Shown: in pieces, positions 9,001 through 15,335 of the stretch
Position numbering within the stretch: position 1 is the first letter of the stretch
Layout of the letters: every line of letters starts with the position of its first letter
Source: an uncultured Verrucomicrobia subdivision 3 bacterium
GTDB taxonomy: Bacteria > Verrucomicrobiota > Verrucomicrobiia > Limisphaerales > UBA8199
Reading direction: 5' to 3'
Assembly: GCA_903912925.1 (NCBI GenBank)
Contig: CAIWJG010000293.1
Coordinates: forward strand, 1-41,202
DNA length: 41,202 bases
Translations under genes and position numbers: made by a program
Notes under the pieces: model-generated
Databases searched by the model: none
What the model saw: only the letters and a program-made list of their open reading frames with translations
What the model was told of the DNA's origin: nothing

Positions 9001-9180
9001 TTCCTGCGCATTCAGCGACGGCACGGTGGTATTGATTTGCACTTGCACCGGCGTCGTGTCCGGGAAGGCGTCGATGGGCAGGTTGGTGAGCGCGCGTCCG
9101 CCCACCAGGATGAGCAAGGCCGCCAGGATGGCGACGAGCAGTCGGTTCTTGAGCGAGGTTGTGATGAGCCAGTTAAGCAT
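6058..9180 (-). CDS. czcA: Heavy-metal RND efflux pump, CzcA/CusA family
   Basis: The 1040-residue inner-membrane antiporter drives metal from periplasm or cytoplasm out through a tripartite channel. Features include TM1 at the N-terminus followed by LPIDAFPDTTPVQVQI, the HME-RND proton-relay motif DFGLIVDGSVVMVEN with D395, D401 and E408, and a second TM bundle in the C-terminal half (GLIFIMLYFSLKSLRD through VLPVLYTLF). Length is typical. It is the last gene of the czcC-czcB-czcA order but is separated from czcB by 465 bp filled with repeats, so it may have its own promoter or reduced expression. I cannot tell monovalent from divalent substrate preference. Confidence 0.94.
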   Translation of the reverse strand: MLNWLITTSLKNRLLVAILAALLILVGGRALTNLPIDAFPDTTPVQVQINTTVPSLNAQEAESQITIPVELAIGGLPGLINIRSVSKFGLSQVVATFDDATSIFLARQLITERLQAIELPPGIARPQLGPISTGLGEVFHYAVRSDSTNRTLTELREIQDWVVKPQLRKVRGVAEVNTWGGFEKQFHVITEPQRLVKYGLTLEQLFEALAANNQNVGGGQVVRSGESLLVHGLGLTTNAQEIANIVITAHDGVPVRVRDVAEVKVDHEIRRGAVTGAGKGEIVLGLGFMLMGENSAVVTRGLKDKLAEVQKTLPKDVVVQVLYDRTELVDKVIETVKHNLLAGALMVIAILFAFLGNLRAGLVVAAAIPLSMLFAGDLMLQTGISASLLSLGAVDFGLIVDGSVVMVENAMRRLALRQRELGRTLTKQERDETLTSAPLEVARPVAFGVGIILIVFLPILALEGVEGKLFKPMALTMIFALAGSLILSLTLTPVLASLFLPQQVKEKEPWLVRATHRLYAPVLALAMRFRAFTLLGALAILMAAVILALRLGGEFLPKLGEGAIVGTTVRLAGVSVEEAVAYNDRIEKLLLAEFPNELANIWTRLGSAEIATDPMGIELSDFFLALKPRDQWQKARTQTELVEKMRELFTKFPGMTVAFSQPIEMRLNELIAGIRSDIGIKIYGDDLEQLRLLSDEVQKVLGAIKGVGEVTGEQLTGQLILQVRMDPQAIARYGVPTRNVMNVVEAVGTRKVGEVREGQRRFPLVVRLPDRQRTDPDALANTLIPTATGSVLPLNQVAQVVETEGPATINREWGRRRITVQCNVRGRDVGSFVAEAQKKIAAQVKLPEGYSIEWGGQFENMERANAKLRFVVPMALGLIFIMLYFSLKSLRDVFIVATGIPLGAVGGVLALWLRGMPFTVSAAVGFIALSGVAILNGLVLVTFIKQKLDAGTPLDTAVREGCLVRLRPVLMTALVAAVGFIPMAVNVGVGGEVQRPLATVVIGGVLSNTLLTLVVLPVLYTLFKRKESERSDSVAALPTA

Positions 9181-9200
9181 TGGAAAATTCTTTCAGGTAA

Positions 9201-9464
9201 TGGCTGGTCGCCAGCAATTCTCATTATGGGACGAATGGGACGAATGGGACGGATGGCGGATGATCCCAGGTGGCCTCGGACACCCTAAAGGGTGGACACC
9301 AAACCTCCCAGACCAGCCAAAATGAGAACTGCTGGCTGGTCGCCAGCAATTCTCATTATGGGACGAATGGGACGAATGGGACGGATGGCGGATGGTCCCC
9401 TGTGGCCTCGGACACCCTAAAGGGTGGACACCAAACCTCCCAGACCAGCCAAAATGAGAACTGC
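9201..9464. repeat. Two tandem copies of a 132-bp element
   Basis: Copy 1 (9201-9332) and copy 2 (9333-9464) are nearly identical. Each begins TGGCTGGTCGCCAGCA, contains two to three GGGACGAAT units, then GGCCTCGGACACCCTAAAG and GGTGGACACCAAACC, and ends AAAATGAGAACTGC. The CACCCTAAAGGGTG palindrome recurs inverted at 15227-15240. It fills the gap between czcB and czcA. Confidence 0.93.
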
Positions 9465-9551
9465 TGATCGCCAGACGATAGGCTCCAAAGTTCTCCAATG
9501 ATTCCTGACTCATAATTGGTTCCAATTAACGGTTTGCACTATTCAAATCAA

Positions 9552-9641
9552 GGGAAGGGGCGGGGCCTGGGGGGCGAGGGACGAGGGGGTGGGAACGAAC
9601 TCGTCCCGTCGGCCTCGCCCCTCGCCCCGCTGGCTTCGCCC
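9552..9641. repeat. G-rich tract with C-rich snapback arm
   Basis: GGGAAGGGGCGGGGCCTGGG and GGGCGAGGGACGAGGGGG form the left part. CCTCGCCCCTCGCCCC and TTCGCCCC form the right part, a micro-repeat hairpin just beyond the czcB stop codon. The left part is a close copy of 10970-11017, so the two direct repeats flank czcB. Confidence 0.75.
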
Positions 9642-9645
9642 CTCA

Positions 9646-10920
9646 TCAGTCATCCGCGCAACCCGCGCCGAGCCGCGAAATCAGGAAGGCGGACTTGAGC
9701 GGGAAGACGTGGTTCACAGCGACAACTTCCTGTGGCTTCAAGCCCTCGATGATTTCCACCTTACCGTCGAATTTGGCCCCGAGCCGAACTACGCGAGCGT
9801 CGAACAAATCATCCGCTAGTTTCACGAACACAAAGCTCCTGCCTTCCATGCGTTGGATCGCCGAAGGCGGCAGCAACAACGCGCCTTCTGCTTGGCGAGT
9901 CAGGATGCGGGCCTGGGCAAACATCCTCGCTTTGAGCAACCCGTCCGGGTTGGCCACTTCGGCGCGGGCACGGGCCATGCGGCTCTTTTCGTCCACTTCC
10001 GCGCCGATCCAGGTCAGTTTGCCCGTGAACGTCTGGCCCGGCAACGACTCGACTCGCAACTCGACTGTTTGGCCAATCTTCACCCGGGCCAGGGCCGATT
10101 CAGGAATGTTGAGCATGGCCCACATCACCGAGCGATCCGCGAGCGTGAACAAGGATTTGCCGGCTTCCACCAAAGCGCCGCGCACGGCGGTCCGCTCGAC
10201 GATCTCACCCGCAAATGGCGCGCGCACATCCATGAGCACCTGATCGTTGGGCTTGGCCACCAGCGCGTCAATCTGCTCCTCGGTGAATCCCTGAGTGCGG
10301 AGTTGCTGGCAGGCCGCGCGGTGCTCGGCTTCCGCTTGCTGCAAGTCCTTCTCCGAGGTAACCCGCTCAGCGCGTAGTTTGCGCTCGCGGTCGAGGGTCT
10401 GATGACTCAACACCGCTTTGGCCACGGCTTCCGCAATAGAGGCTGACCAAATCTTCACCACCGGCTGCTTTTCTTCGACCTTGCTGCCCAAGTCCACGGA
10501 CACTTCCTGAATGATACCGCCCACCGGCGCGGCGATTTGGGCCAGCTTGTTTTGGTTGAACGTGAGCTCAGCGTAACACTCCACGGCGTCGGCAATCGTG
10601 CCCACGGTCGGCGCCGCGGTCTGAACGCCGGCAATGTCGGCAGAGTCATTGGAGGCTAGCCGCACCTTGGCCGACTCGCCGGGTTTCAGTGTCCCCGCCA
10701 GTAGCGGTCGGCAAATGCCGCATTCCTCCAGCGGGACGTTGTGCTCCGCGCACATTTTCTTGCCCGGCGGGGCTTTGGTTTCGGCGGCTGGCTCACCGTG
10801 TTTGTGGCCTGCGTGATCATCTTGCCCGGCGGGCTCGCTCTGTTTGGAGCACGCGGTCAGCAGGCCCACGGCGGCGAGCAGTGGGAGGATGGTTAATTTG
10901 CAAATGATTTTGGTGTTCAT
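9646..10920 (-). CDS. czcB: RND efflux membrane fusion lipoprotein, CzcB/CusB family
   Basis: The 424-residue periplasmic adaptor links the RND pump to the outer membrane channel. I use the ATG at 10920; a GTG six codons earlier is less likely because the ATG start yields a clean lipoprotein signal, ending LLTAC with C24 as the lipidation site. Behind it lies a His-rich stretch (DDHAGHKHGE) and a Cys/His cluster C57-x2-H60-x6-C67-x2-C70 (MCAEHNVPLEECGIC), a likely metal-sensing or delivery site. The lipoyl/hairpin part (IAAPVGGIIQEVSVDLGSKV) and beta-barrel (VDVRAPFAGEIVERTAVRG region) follow. It lies 21 bp after czcC on the same strand. Confidence 0.92.
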   Translation of the reverse strand: MNTKIICKLTILPLLAAVGLLTACSKQSEPAGQDDHAGHKHGEPAAETKAPPGKKMCAEHNVPLEECGICRPLLAGTLKPGESAKVRLASNDSADIAGVQTAAPTVGTIADAVECYAELTFNQNKLAQIAAPVGGIIQEVSVDLGSKVEEKQPVVKIWSASIAEAVAKAVLSHQTLDRERKLRAERVTSEKDLQQAEAEHRAACQQLRTQGFTEEQIDALVAKPNDQVLMDVRAPFAGEIVERTAVRGALVEAGKSLFTLADRSVMWAMLNIPESALARVKIGQTVELRVESLPGQTFTGKLTWIGAEVDEKSRMARARAEVANPDGLLKARMFAQARILTRQAEGALLLPPSAIQRMEGRSFVFVKLADDLFDARVVRLGAKFDGKVEIIEGLKPQEVVAVNHVFPLKSAFLISRLGAGCADD

Positions 10921-10941
10921 AAATCGTCTCGTTATCACTCG

Positions 10942-12345
10942 TCATTCTTTGATTCCAGGCTGGTTGGATTGGAAAGGGACGGGGCCTGGGGGGCGCGGGG
11001 CGAGGGGGGGGGGGAGGGGAGGGAAAGGCTTGGCTTCGCCGGAATTCCGGGCCACCAGGGCTTCAATCCCGGCCTGAGCCACGTTGAGTTCGAGCAGTTT
11101 CTGTTGGTAAGCCAGCCGCACTTCGGCGGCCGTGCGTTGCGTGTCCAGCAAGTCAATGAAACCGAACTTGCCTTCCTCGAAGCCGCGTTGGACGAGTCGC
11201 AGGGCCTCGTTTGCCTTGGGCAGGATCCGCTCACGGTAGTTGGCCGCTTGTTCCACAGCGGTTCGCAAGCGTTGGCTCGCCATGCCCCAATCCCGCAGCA
11301 GCCGTTGCTCCACCGCCGCAAGTTCCGACTCGGCGACTGATACATTGGCTTGTGCCTCCTGTTTCCTGCCCTTGGACCGGTCAATGATTGGCACCGGCAC
11401 GGTCAGGGTAAACTGCACAATCGAACCGGCCCCGCCCGACTCCTGGCCACCAGCGGCCCCCAGTTTGACGTCAGGATACGGCTCCAGCCTGGCCCGCCGC
11501 GATGCCGCCTCCGCCCGTTCCTTGCTCGCCTGCGCCGCCAGCACGCTGGGATGCCGGGGTAGCCATTGCTCCGGACCGTTTTTCAGCAGCGACAAATCGC
11601 CCGTCTCCGACAGGGCGCCGGAGACGGGAACCGCTCTCAATTCAGGACGCCCCAAAAGCATGGCCAGCTTCTGGCGGGCGAGTTCCTGTTCCCGCTCAAA
11701 GCCAGCCAACTCGGTTCTGGCCTGTTCCCAAGGAATTTCCGCGCGCAACTGCTCCTGGTCAGCCGCCGCTCCGGCCTGCACTCGCTTGCGCGCTGTGGCG
11801 GCCGACGACTCGGCTACCCCGACCAGTTCGCGGGACACCTCCACCAAGCGGCCCGCCGCCAGCACCTCAAAGAAGGCTGTCTTCACGTCGCGCACTAACT
11901 CCACCCGCCGCAAGCCGTAGTCCGCCTCGCTAACGCGCACACCCAGGCTGCCGATTTTGCCGTCGAGCCGCTTCTTGCCGGGGAACGGGACCGTTTGAGA
12001 CACCCCCACCAACTTCTTGGCATCCGCGAACCCGCCGCCACCCGTCGGCCAATCTTCGGCGCTCAACTCCAAGTCGGGATTGGACCATAGCTTCGACTGG
12101 TAGGCGCGCCCAGCCGCACTGCTGATCTGGCTGTCCGCCGCGCGAAGTTGCGGGTTGCTTTCGAGCGCTAAACGGACGGCAGCCTCCAGCGTGAGGGAGT
12201 TGGTGACTGATCCGGATTCAGCTTCCCGGCTGATTGCCGGGAGGACGCAAGCACTACCCAGCGCCGCCGCCAGGAGCAGCGGCCCGGTGAAGTAACCGAA
12301 GAACCTCACGGGCCAAGGCCAGCCACGATAAATCTCTTGCTTCAT
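10942..12345 (-). CDS. czcC: Outer membrane efflux protein, TolC/CzcC family
   Basis: The 467-residue product contains the two TolC-type helical repeats (LTLEAAVRLALESNPQLRAA and later EVRLAYQQKLLELNVAQAGI). It forms the outer membrane channel of the czcCBA pump. The start is set at ATG 12345 (MKQEIYRGWP), just before a signal-like hydrophobic segment. Two parts look like repeat DNA read as protein. The N-terminal WPWPVRFFGYFTGP is encoded by a hairpin repeat at 12281-12314. The Pro-rich C-terminus (PPLPPPLAPRPPGPVPF) is encoded by a G-rich repeat also found at 9552-9593. Neither is expected in this family, which suggests in-frame insertions. Confidence 0.9.
   Translation of the reverse strand: MKQEIYRGWPWPVRFFGYFTGPLLLAAALGSACVLPAISREAESGSVTNSLTLEAAVRLALESNPQLRAADSQISSAAGRAYQSKLWSNPDLELSAEDWPTGGGGFADAKKLVGVSQTVPFPGKKRLDGKIGSLGVRVSEADYGLRRVELVRDVKTAFFEVLAAGRLVEVSRELVGVAESSAATARKRVQAGAAADQEQLRAEIPWEQARTELAGFEREQELARQKLAMLLGRPELRAVPVSGALSETGDLSLLKNGPEQWLPRHPSVLAAQASKERAEAASRRARLEPYPDVKLGAAGGQESGGAGSIVQFTLTVPVPIIDRSKGRKQEAQANVSVAESELAAVEQRLLRDWGMASQRLRTAVEQAANYRERILPKANEALRLVQRGFEEGKFGFIDLLDTQRTAAEVRLAYQQKLLELNVAQAGIEALVARNSGEAKPFPPLPPPLAPRPPGPVPFQSNQPGIKE
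10970..11017. repeat. G-rich repeat copy inside the 3' end of czcC
   Basis: The stretch GGAAAGGGACGGGGCCTGGG followed by GGGCGCGGGGCGAGGGGG closely matches 9552-9593. Here it is translated on the minus strand as the Pro-rich tail of the czcC product. Confidence 0.75.
12281..12314. repeat. Hairpin repeat inside the czcC signal region
   Basis: GGCCCGGTGAAGT and AACCTCACGGGCC form the arms. The element matches intergenic hairpins at 3134-3172 and 18184-18216 but here lies in frame at the 5' end of czcC. Confidence 0.6.
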
Positions 12346-12437
12346 AAACAGACGACTCAGGTTGAAACGGACTAAAAGGACGGACAAAGCGGCGTGAAAT
12401 CACGCGACGCTTACAGAGGAATCCCCGCGGGGATTAT

Positions 12438-12836
12438 TCAGGAAACTATGGAGGGCGCGCGCGGCGGAAGCGCCGTGCGCTGGGAGAATTGCCAGATCCT
12501 CGGAAGGTCCGGCGGAGAGGAAGAAGCAGGAACCAGGCAGACGGATTCGCCAGCCTGGCAACTGTACGGCAAAGGAACCAACCAGGCGACGAACATGAGC
12601 AATGGCTTCAGCGGCGCCGGTTGCGGCTTGGCCAGCTTGTAAAAGCCGAGTTCCACTGCCGCGCAGCCGTCATCCTGGCAGTCCTTCTCATGGTGGGTCG
12701 GGTTCTTTTCGACGTCCGAGTGCTGGCAACAGGAGAGGAATTCAAAGCCGGGCAGGATCTCCAGTCGGCAATGCGAGCCCGCCGCCACCCAAAGGGTCGC
12801 AATCACAACTGCGAAGATGATTCGCCAAGCTCGCAC
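12438..12836 (-). CDS. Small exported Cys/His-rich protein of the czc locus
   Basis: The 132-residue product begins at a GTG (12836) and has a hydrophobic signal at residues about 5-20. Behind it comes a Cys/His-rich segment (SHCRLE, FLSCCQHSD, THHEKDCQDDGCAAVE) well suited to binding a soft metal in the periplasm. A second hydrophobic patch follows at about residues 83-95, and the tail is WQFSQRTALPPRAPSIVS. It stands directly upstream of czcC on the same strand, so it is probably the first gene of the efflux operon. The shared tail with the product at 4260-4646 marks a small family linked to metal exporters. Function is unproven; I do not recognise a named Pfam domain. Confidence 0.72.
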   Translation of the reverse strand: MRAWRIIFAVVIATLWVAAGSHCRLEILPGFEFLSCCQHSDVEKNPTHHEKDCQDDGCAAVELGFYKLAKPQPAPLKPLLMFVAWLVPLPYSCQAGESVCLVPASSSPPDLPRIWQFSQRTALPPRAPSIVS

Positions 12837-12944
12837 TTAGCACAATAGAAAGGCAAATGCGCCGAATGTTCAATCATTTAGTATCTCTCATTTTGTATCT
12901 CTGCTTTCCTCCGAGGGAGGTTTAGTGTTTAGTCGCCGCCGATT

Positions 12945-13880
12945 ATGAGCAAAACGGCATTATTATTTGCAGGGCAAGGCGCGCAGGTCGTGGGCATGGG
13001 GAAAGACCTGGCAGAGAATTCGCCCGCCGCCAAGGCGTGGTTTGACCGCGCCAACGCGGCACTCGGATACGACCTCGCGGCCATCTGCTTCAGCGGGCCG
13101 GAGCCCGAGCTGACGAAAACGGAGCACGCGCAGCCCGGGATCTTCCTGGTAAGCTGGGTCGCCTTTGAACTGCTGAAGGAACGCGTGCCTTCCCTGGTGT
13201 TCGAAGCCACGGCCGGCTTGTCGCTGGGAGAGTTCACGGCGCTGACGGCAGCGGGCGCGCTGAGCTTTGAAGACGGGCTGAAAGTGGTGCGCCAGCGCGG
13301 GCGTTTCATGCAGGAGGCGTGCGCGGCGACCCAAGGTGGCATGGCGGCTATAATCGGCCTGAATGAGGCAGTCACACGCGAAGTCTGCGCCGAAACCGGC
13401 GTGGTTCTGGCAAACCTGAATTGTCCCGGGCAACTGGTGATCTCCGGCCCGACGGAAAAGCTGGGGCCGGCTTGCGCGCTGGCCAAAGCGAAAGGCGCCA
13501 TGCGCGCCCTGCCACTCCCGGTCGCCGGCGCCTATCATTCGCCGCTCATGGCCAGCGCGCAGCCCAAGCTCGAGGCCGAACTAGCTCGGGTGACCTGGCG
13601 CGATCCAGTCGTCCCCGTCATCTCGAACGTGACTGCGCAGCCGCATGGCGGCCCGGATGCCATTCGGGGCCGATTGGTCGAGCAGGTCACTTCGTCGGTG
13701 CGCTGGGAGGAATCCATGCGTTACCTGATCGGGCAAGGATTCACGCGTTTCATTGAGCTGGGACCAGGCCGGGCCTTGAGCGGCTTTCTGAAGCGCATCG
13801 ACAAGACGGCCCAGGTTCTGAACGCCGAAGACCTGGCGAGCCTGGAAACCACCGTAAAGGCCCTGCAAGGGAAACGCTGA
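12945..13880 (+). CDS. fabD: Malonyl-CoA:ACP transacylase FabD
   Basis: The 311-residue enzyme moves malonyl from CoA to acyl carrier protein, committing it to fatty acid elongation. It opens with LLFAGQGAQVVGMGKDL. The nucleophile is S93 in GLSLGEFTAL, where Leu replaces the His of the commoner GHSLGE form. VVRQRGRFMQEA supplies the substrate-binding Arg and GAYHSPLM the catalytic His. Length fits the family (about 310). It begins a plus-strand series fabD, fabG, acpP, fabF; no fabH or plsX is present upstream in the window. No clear Shine-Dalgarno site precedes the ATG. Confidence 0.96.
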   Translation: MSKTALLFAGQGAQVVGMGKDLAENSPAAKAWFDRANAALGYDLAAICFSGPEPELTKTEHAQPGIFLVSWVAFELLKERVPSLVFEATAGLSLGEFTALTAAGALSFEDGLKVVRQRGRFMQEACAATQGGMAAIIGLNEAVTREVCAETGVVLANLNCPGQLVISGPTEKLGPACALAKAKGAMRALPLPVAGAYHSPLMASAQPKLEAELARVTWRDPVVPVISNVTAQPHGGPDAIRGRLVEQVTSSVRWEESMRYLIGQGFTRFIELGPGRALSGFLKRIDKTAQVLNAEDLASLETTVKALQGKR

Positions 13881-13939
13881 AATACTGAAAACCAAAACAT
13901 GCCCCCACCCATTCCCATTTCAGCTTTTCAGTATTCAGC
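13876..13939. terminator. Stem-loop overlapping the fabD stop codon
   Basis: GCTGAAATACTGAAAA (13876-13891) pairs with TTTTCAGTATTCAGC (13925-13939) with one bulged base. The left arm includes the fabD TGA. There is no T-run, so intrinsic termination is uncertain; it resembles the other snapback hairpins of the window. Confidence 0.55.
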
Positions 13940-13943
13940 AGTT

Positions 13944-14061
13944 CTCATTTTGGCCATTTCACCCCCTCGCCGGGAGAGGGCACCCGACCTACACACCCCG
14001 CAAAACCGCCCCTTTGTAGGCCGGGTGCCCTCACCCGGCGTCCCATCTCGGCCATAATGAG
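13944..14061. repeat. Composite palindromic element with CTCATT/AATGAG ends
   Basis: Outer ends CTCATTTTGGCCA and GGCCATAATGAG enclose inner arms: CGCCGGGAGAGGGCACCCGA (13968 on, continuing CCTACA) and TGTAGGCCGGGTGCCC with TCACCCGGCG (14015-14040), differing at about 2 of 26 positions. It occupies most of the 233-bp gap between fabD and fabG. A solo inner arm recurs at 26016-26041. Confidence 0.88.
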
Positions 14062-14113
14062 CTGTTCAGTATTTGCTCAGTATTGACAAACGCCCGGAGA
14101 TAGGCGACAACAC

Positions 14114-14866
14114 ATGGGTTCCATGAACGAACTAGCCGATAAAGTAGCGGTTGTTACGGGCGCTGGCCGCGGTATCGGCCAGGCGATTGCCCTGAAACTG
14201 GCTGCCGCCGGGGCGGATGTCGCCTGCGTCGATTTGCAGGCCGACTTCTGCATGGAAACCGTGCAAAAGATCGAGGCACTCGGTCGCAAAGCGTGGAGCA
14301 TTGGCGCCAACGTCGCCGAGGCGGCGAGCGTGGAGGCGGCGAGGGATCAGATCATCGCGGCGGCCGGCAAAGTGGACATCCTGGTGAACAACGCCGGCAT
14401 CACCAAGGACGGCTGGCTCATGCGCATGAGCGAAGCGGACTGGGACGCCGTGCTGGACGTCAATCTCAAGGGCACGTTCCTCTTCACCAAAGCCTTTACG
14501 CGCCTCTTCTTCCAGCAGGAGTCCGGCCGCATCATTAACATTGCCTCCGTCGTCGGCATTATGGGCAACCCCGGGCAGTGCAATTATGGCGCCAGCAAGG
14601 CCGGCGTGATTGGCTTTACGAAGTCGGCCGCCCGGGAGCTGGCATCGCGGGGCATCACTGTGAACGCGATCGCCCCGGGCTTCATCGAGACCGCCATGAC
14701 CGCCAAGCTCAAGCCCGAAGCCCGCGAGGCGCTCGCGAAGATGATTCCGCTGGCCAGCCTCGGCCAGCCGGAGGATGTGGCCAACGCGGTCCTGTTCTTC
14801 GCCAGCCCCGGCGCCCGTTATATCACGGGCCAGGTGCTCGCGGTGGACGGGGGCATGGCAATGTAA
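14114..14866 (+). CDS. fabG: 3-oxoacyl-[ACP] reductase FabG
   Basis: This 250-residue short-chain dehydrogenase reduces beta-ketoacyl-ACP with NADPH. It shows the Rossmann motif TGAGRGIG, the NNAGIT segment, the catalytic Ser in INIASVVGIMG, and Tyr/Lys in NYGASKAG. It ends ITGQVLAVDGGMAM, as FabG does. Its position between fabD and acpP supports the fatty-acid role over a generic SDR. Two Met codons (14114 and 14123) are possible; GGAG lies 13 bases before the first, a long spacing, so the exact start is not settled. Confidence 0.94.
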   Translation: MGSMNELADKVAVVTGAGRGIGQAIALKLAAAGADVACVDLQADFCMETVQKIEALGRKAWSIGANVAEAASVEAARDQIIAAAGKVDILVNNAGITKDGWLMRMSEADWDAVLDVNLKGTFLFTKAFTRLFFQQESGRIINIASVVGIMGNPGQCNYGASKAGVIGFTKSAARELASRGITVNAIAPGFIETAMTAKLKPEAREALAKMIPLASLGQPEDVANAVLFFASPGARYITGQVLAVDGGMAM

Positions 14867-14872
14867 CTTTTT

Positions 14873-14903
14873 ACGATTCGGGGCTTGACGGGTTCCGAAT
14901 CGT
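14873..14903. terminator. Intra-operon stem-loop between fabG and acpP
   Basis: ACGATTCGG (14873-14881) and CCGAATCGT (14895-14903) form a perfect 9-bp stem with a 13-base loop, starting six bases after the fabG stop. No T-run follows, so it could be an mRNA stabiliser or processing site upstream of acpP rather than a terminator. Confidence 0.55.
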
Positions 14904-14942
14904 CGCTTAGACACACAGCAACACTTAAAACCGGAGTAAAAC

Positions 14943-15188
14943 ATGGCTGAGAAAACAATTGAGCAACGAATTAGGGACATTATTGTCGAGCAGTTGGGAG
15001 TGAACGCTGACCAGGTCACCCCTGACGCCAAGTTCATCGAAGATCTTGGGGCGGATTCGCTGGACACCGTGGAGTTGGTCATGGCGCTCGAAGAAGAATT
15101 CGGCCATGAGATTCCCGATGAGCAGGCGGAGAAGCTTCAGAGCGTCGGCGACGTTATCAAATACATCGAAGACTTCCAGCAGAAGTAG
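14943..15188 (+). CDS. acpP: Acyl carrier protein
   Basis: The 81-residue acidic protein carries growing acyl chains on 4'-phosphopantetheine attached to S39 in the motif [18 protein letters not shown], which also forms helix II that docks with FAS enzymes. A good ribosome site (GGAG, six bases before the ATG) suits its expected high expression. It lies between fabG and fabF in the classical order. The N-terminus [15 protein letters not shown] is typical. Confidence 0.97.
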   Translation: MAEKTIEQRIRDIIVEQLGVNADQVTPDAKFIEDLGADSLDTVELVMALEEEFGHEIPDEQAEKLQSVGDVIKYIEDFQQK

Positions 15189-15215
15189 CTGTGAGGTGAA
15201 CACTTCCGGGGCGGA

Positions 15216-15301
15216 GGTTTGGAGTTCACCCTTTAGGGTGTCCGAGGCCGCAAGCACGCTAAAGCGTGGTCTCCAAACCAGGCGCAAGTGCCCATAATGA
15301 G
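15216..15301. repeat. Nested REP-like palindrome between acpP and fabF
   Basis: GGTTTGGAG (15216-15224) and CTCCAAACC (15271-15279) form an outer stem. Inside are two smaller near-palindromes, CACCCTTTAGGGTG (15227-15240) and CACGCTAAAGCGTG (15255-15268). The right edge reads CCCATAATGAG. The left part is the inverse of a segment in the 132-bp tandem element at 9201-9464. It occupies most of the 147-bp gap. Confidence 0.85.
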
Positions 15302-15335
15302 AGTTGCATCAGCTTAAGCCGCCCTGCTTGATTTT

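Noticed and set aside
8167-9288. A 373-codon plus-strand frame over czcA
   Set aside because: It is antisense to conserved RND sequence, rich in His/Gln/Arg as expected of a shadow, and runs into the tandem repeat.
9201-9464. CRISPR-like array
   Set aside because: There are only two copies of a 132-bp unit with no repeat-spacer alternation, and no cas genes are present. The TCCATAGG and heptamer arrays are also too short-spaced.
14083-14088. TTGACA as a -35 box before fabG
   Set aside because: No acceptable -10 lies 16-18 bp downstream, and the start codon is too close.
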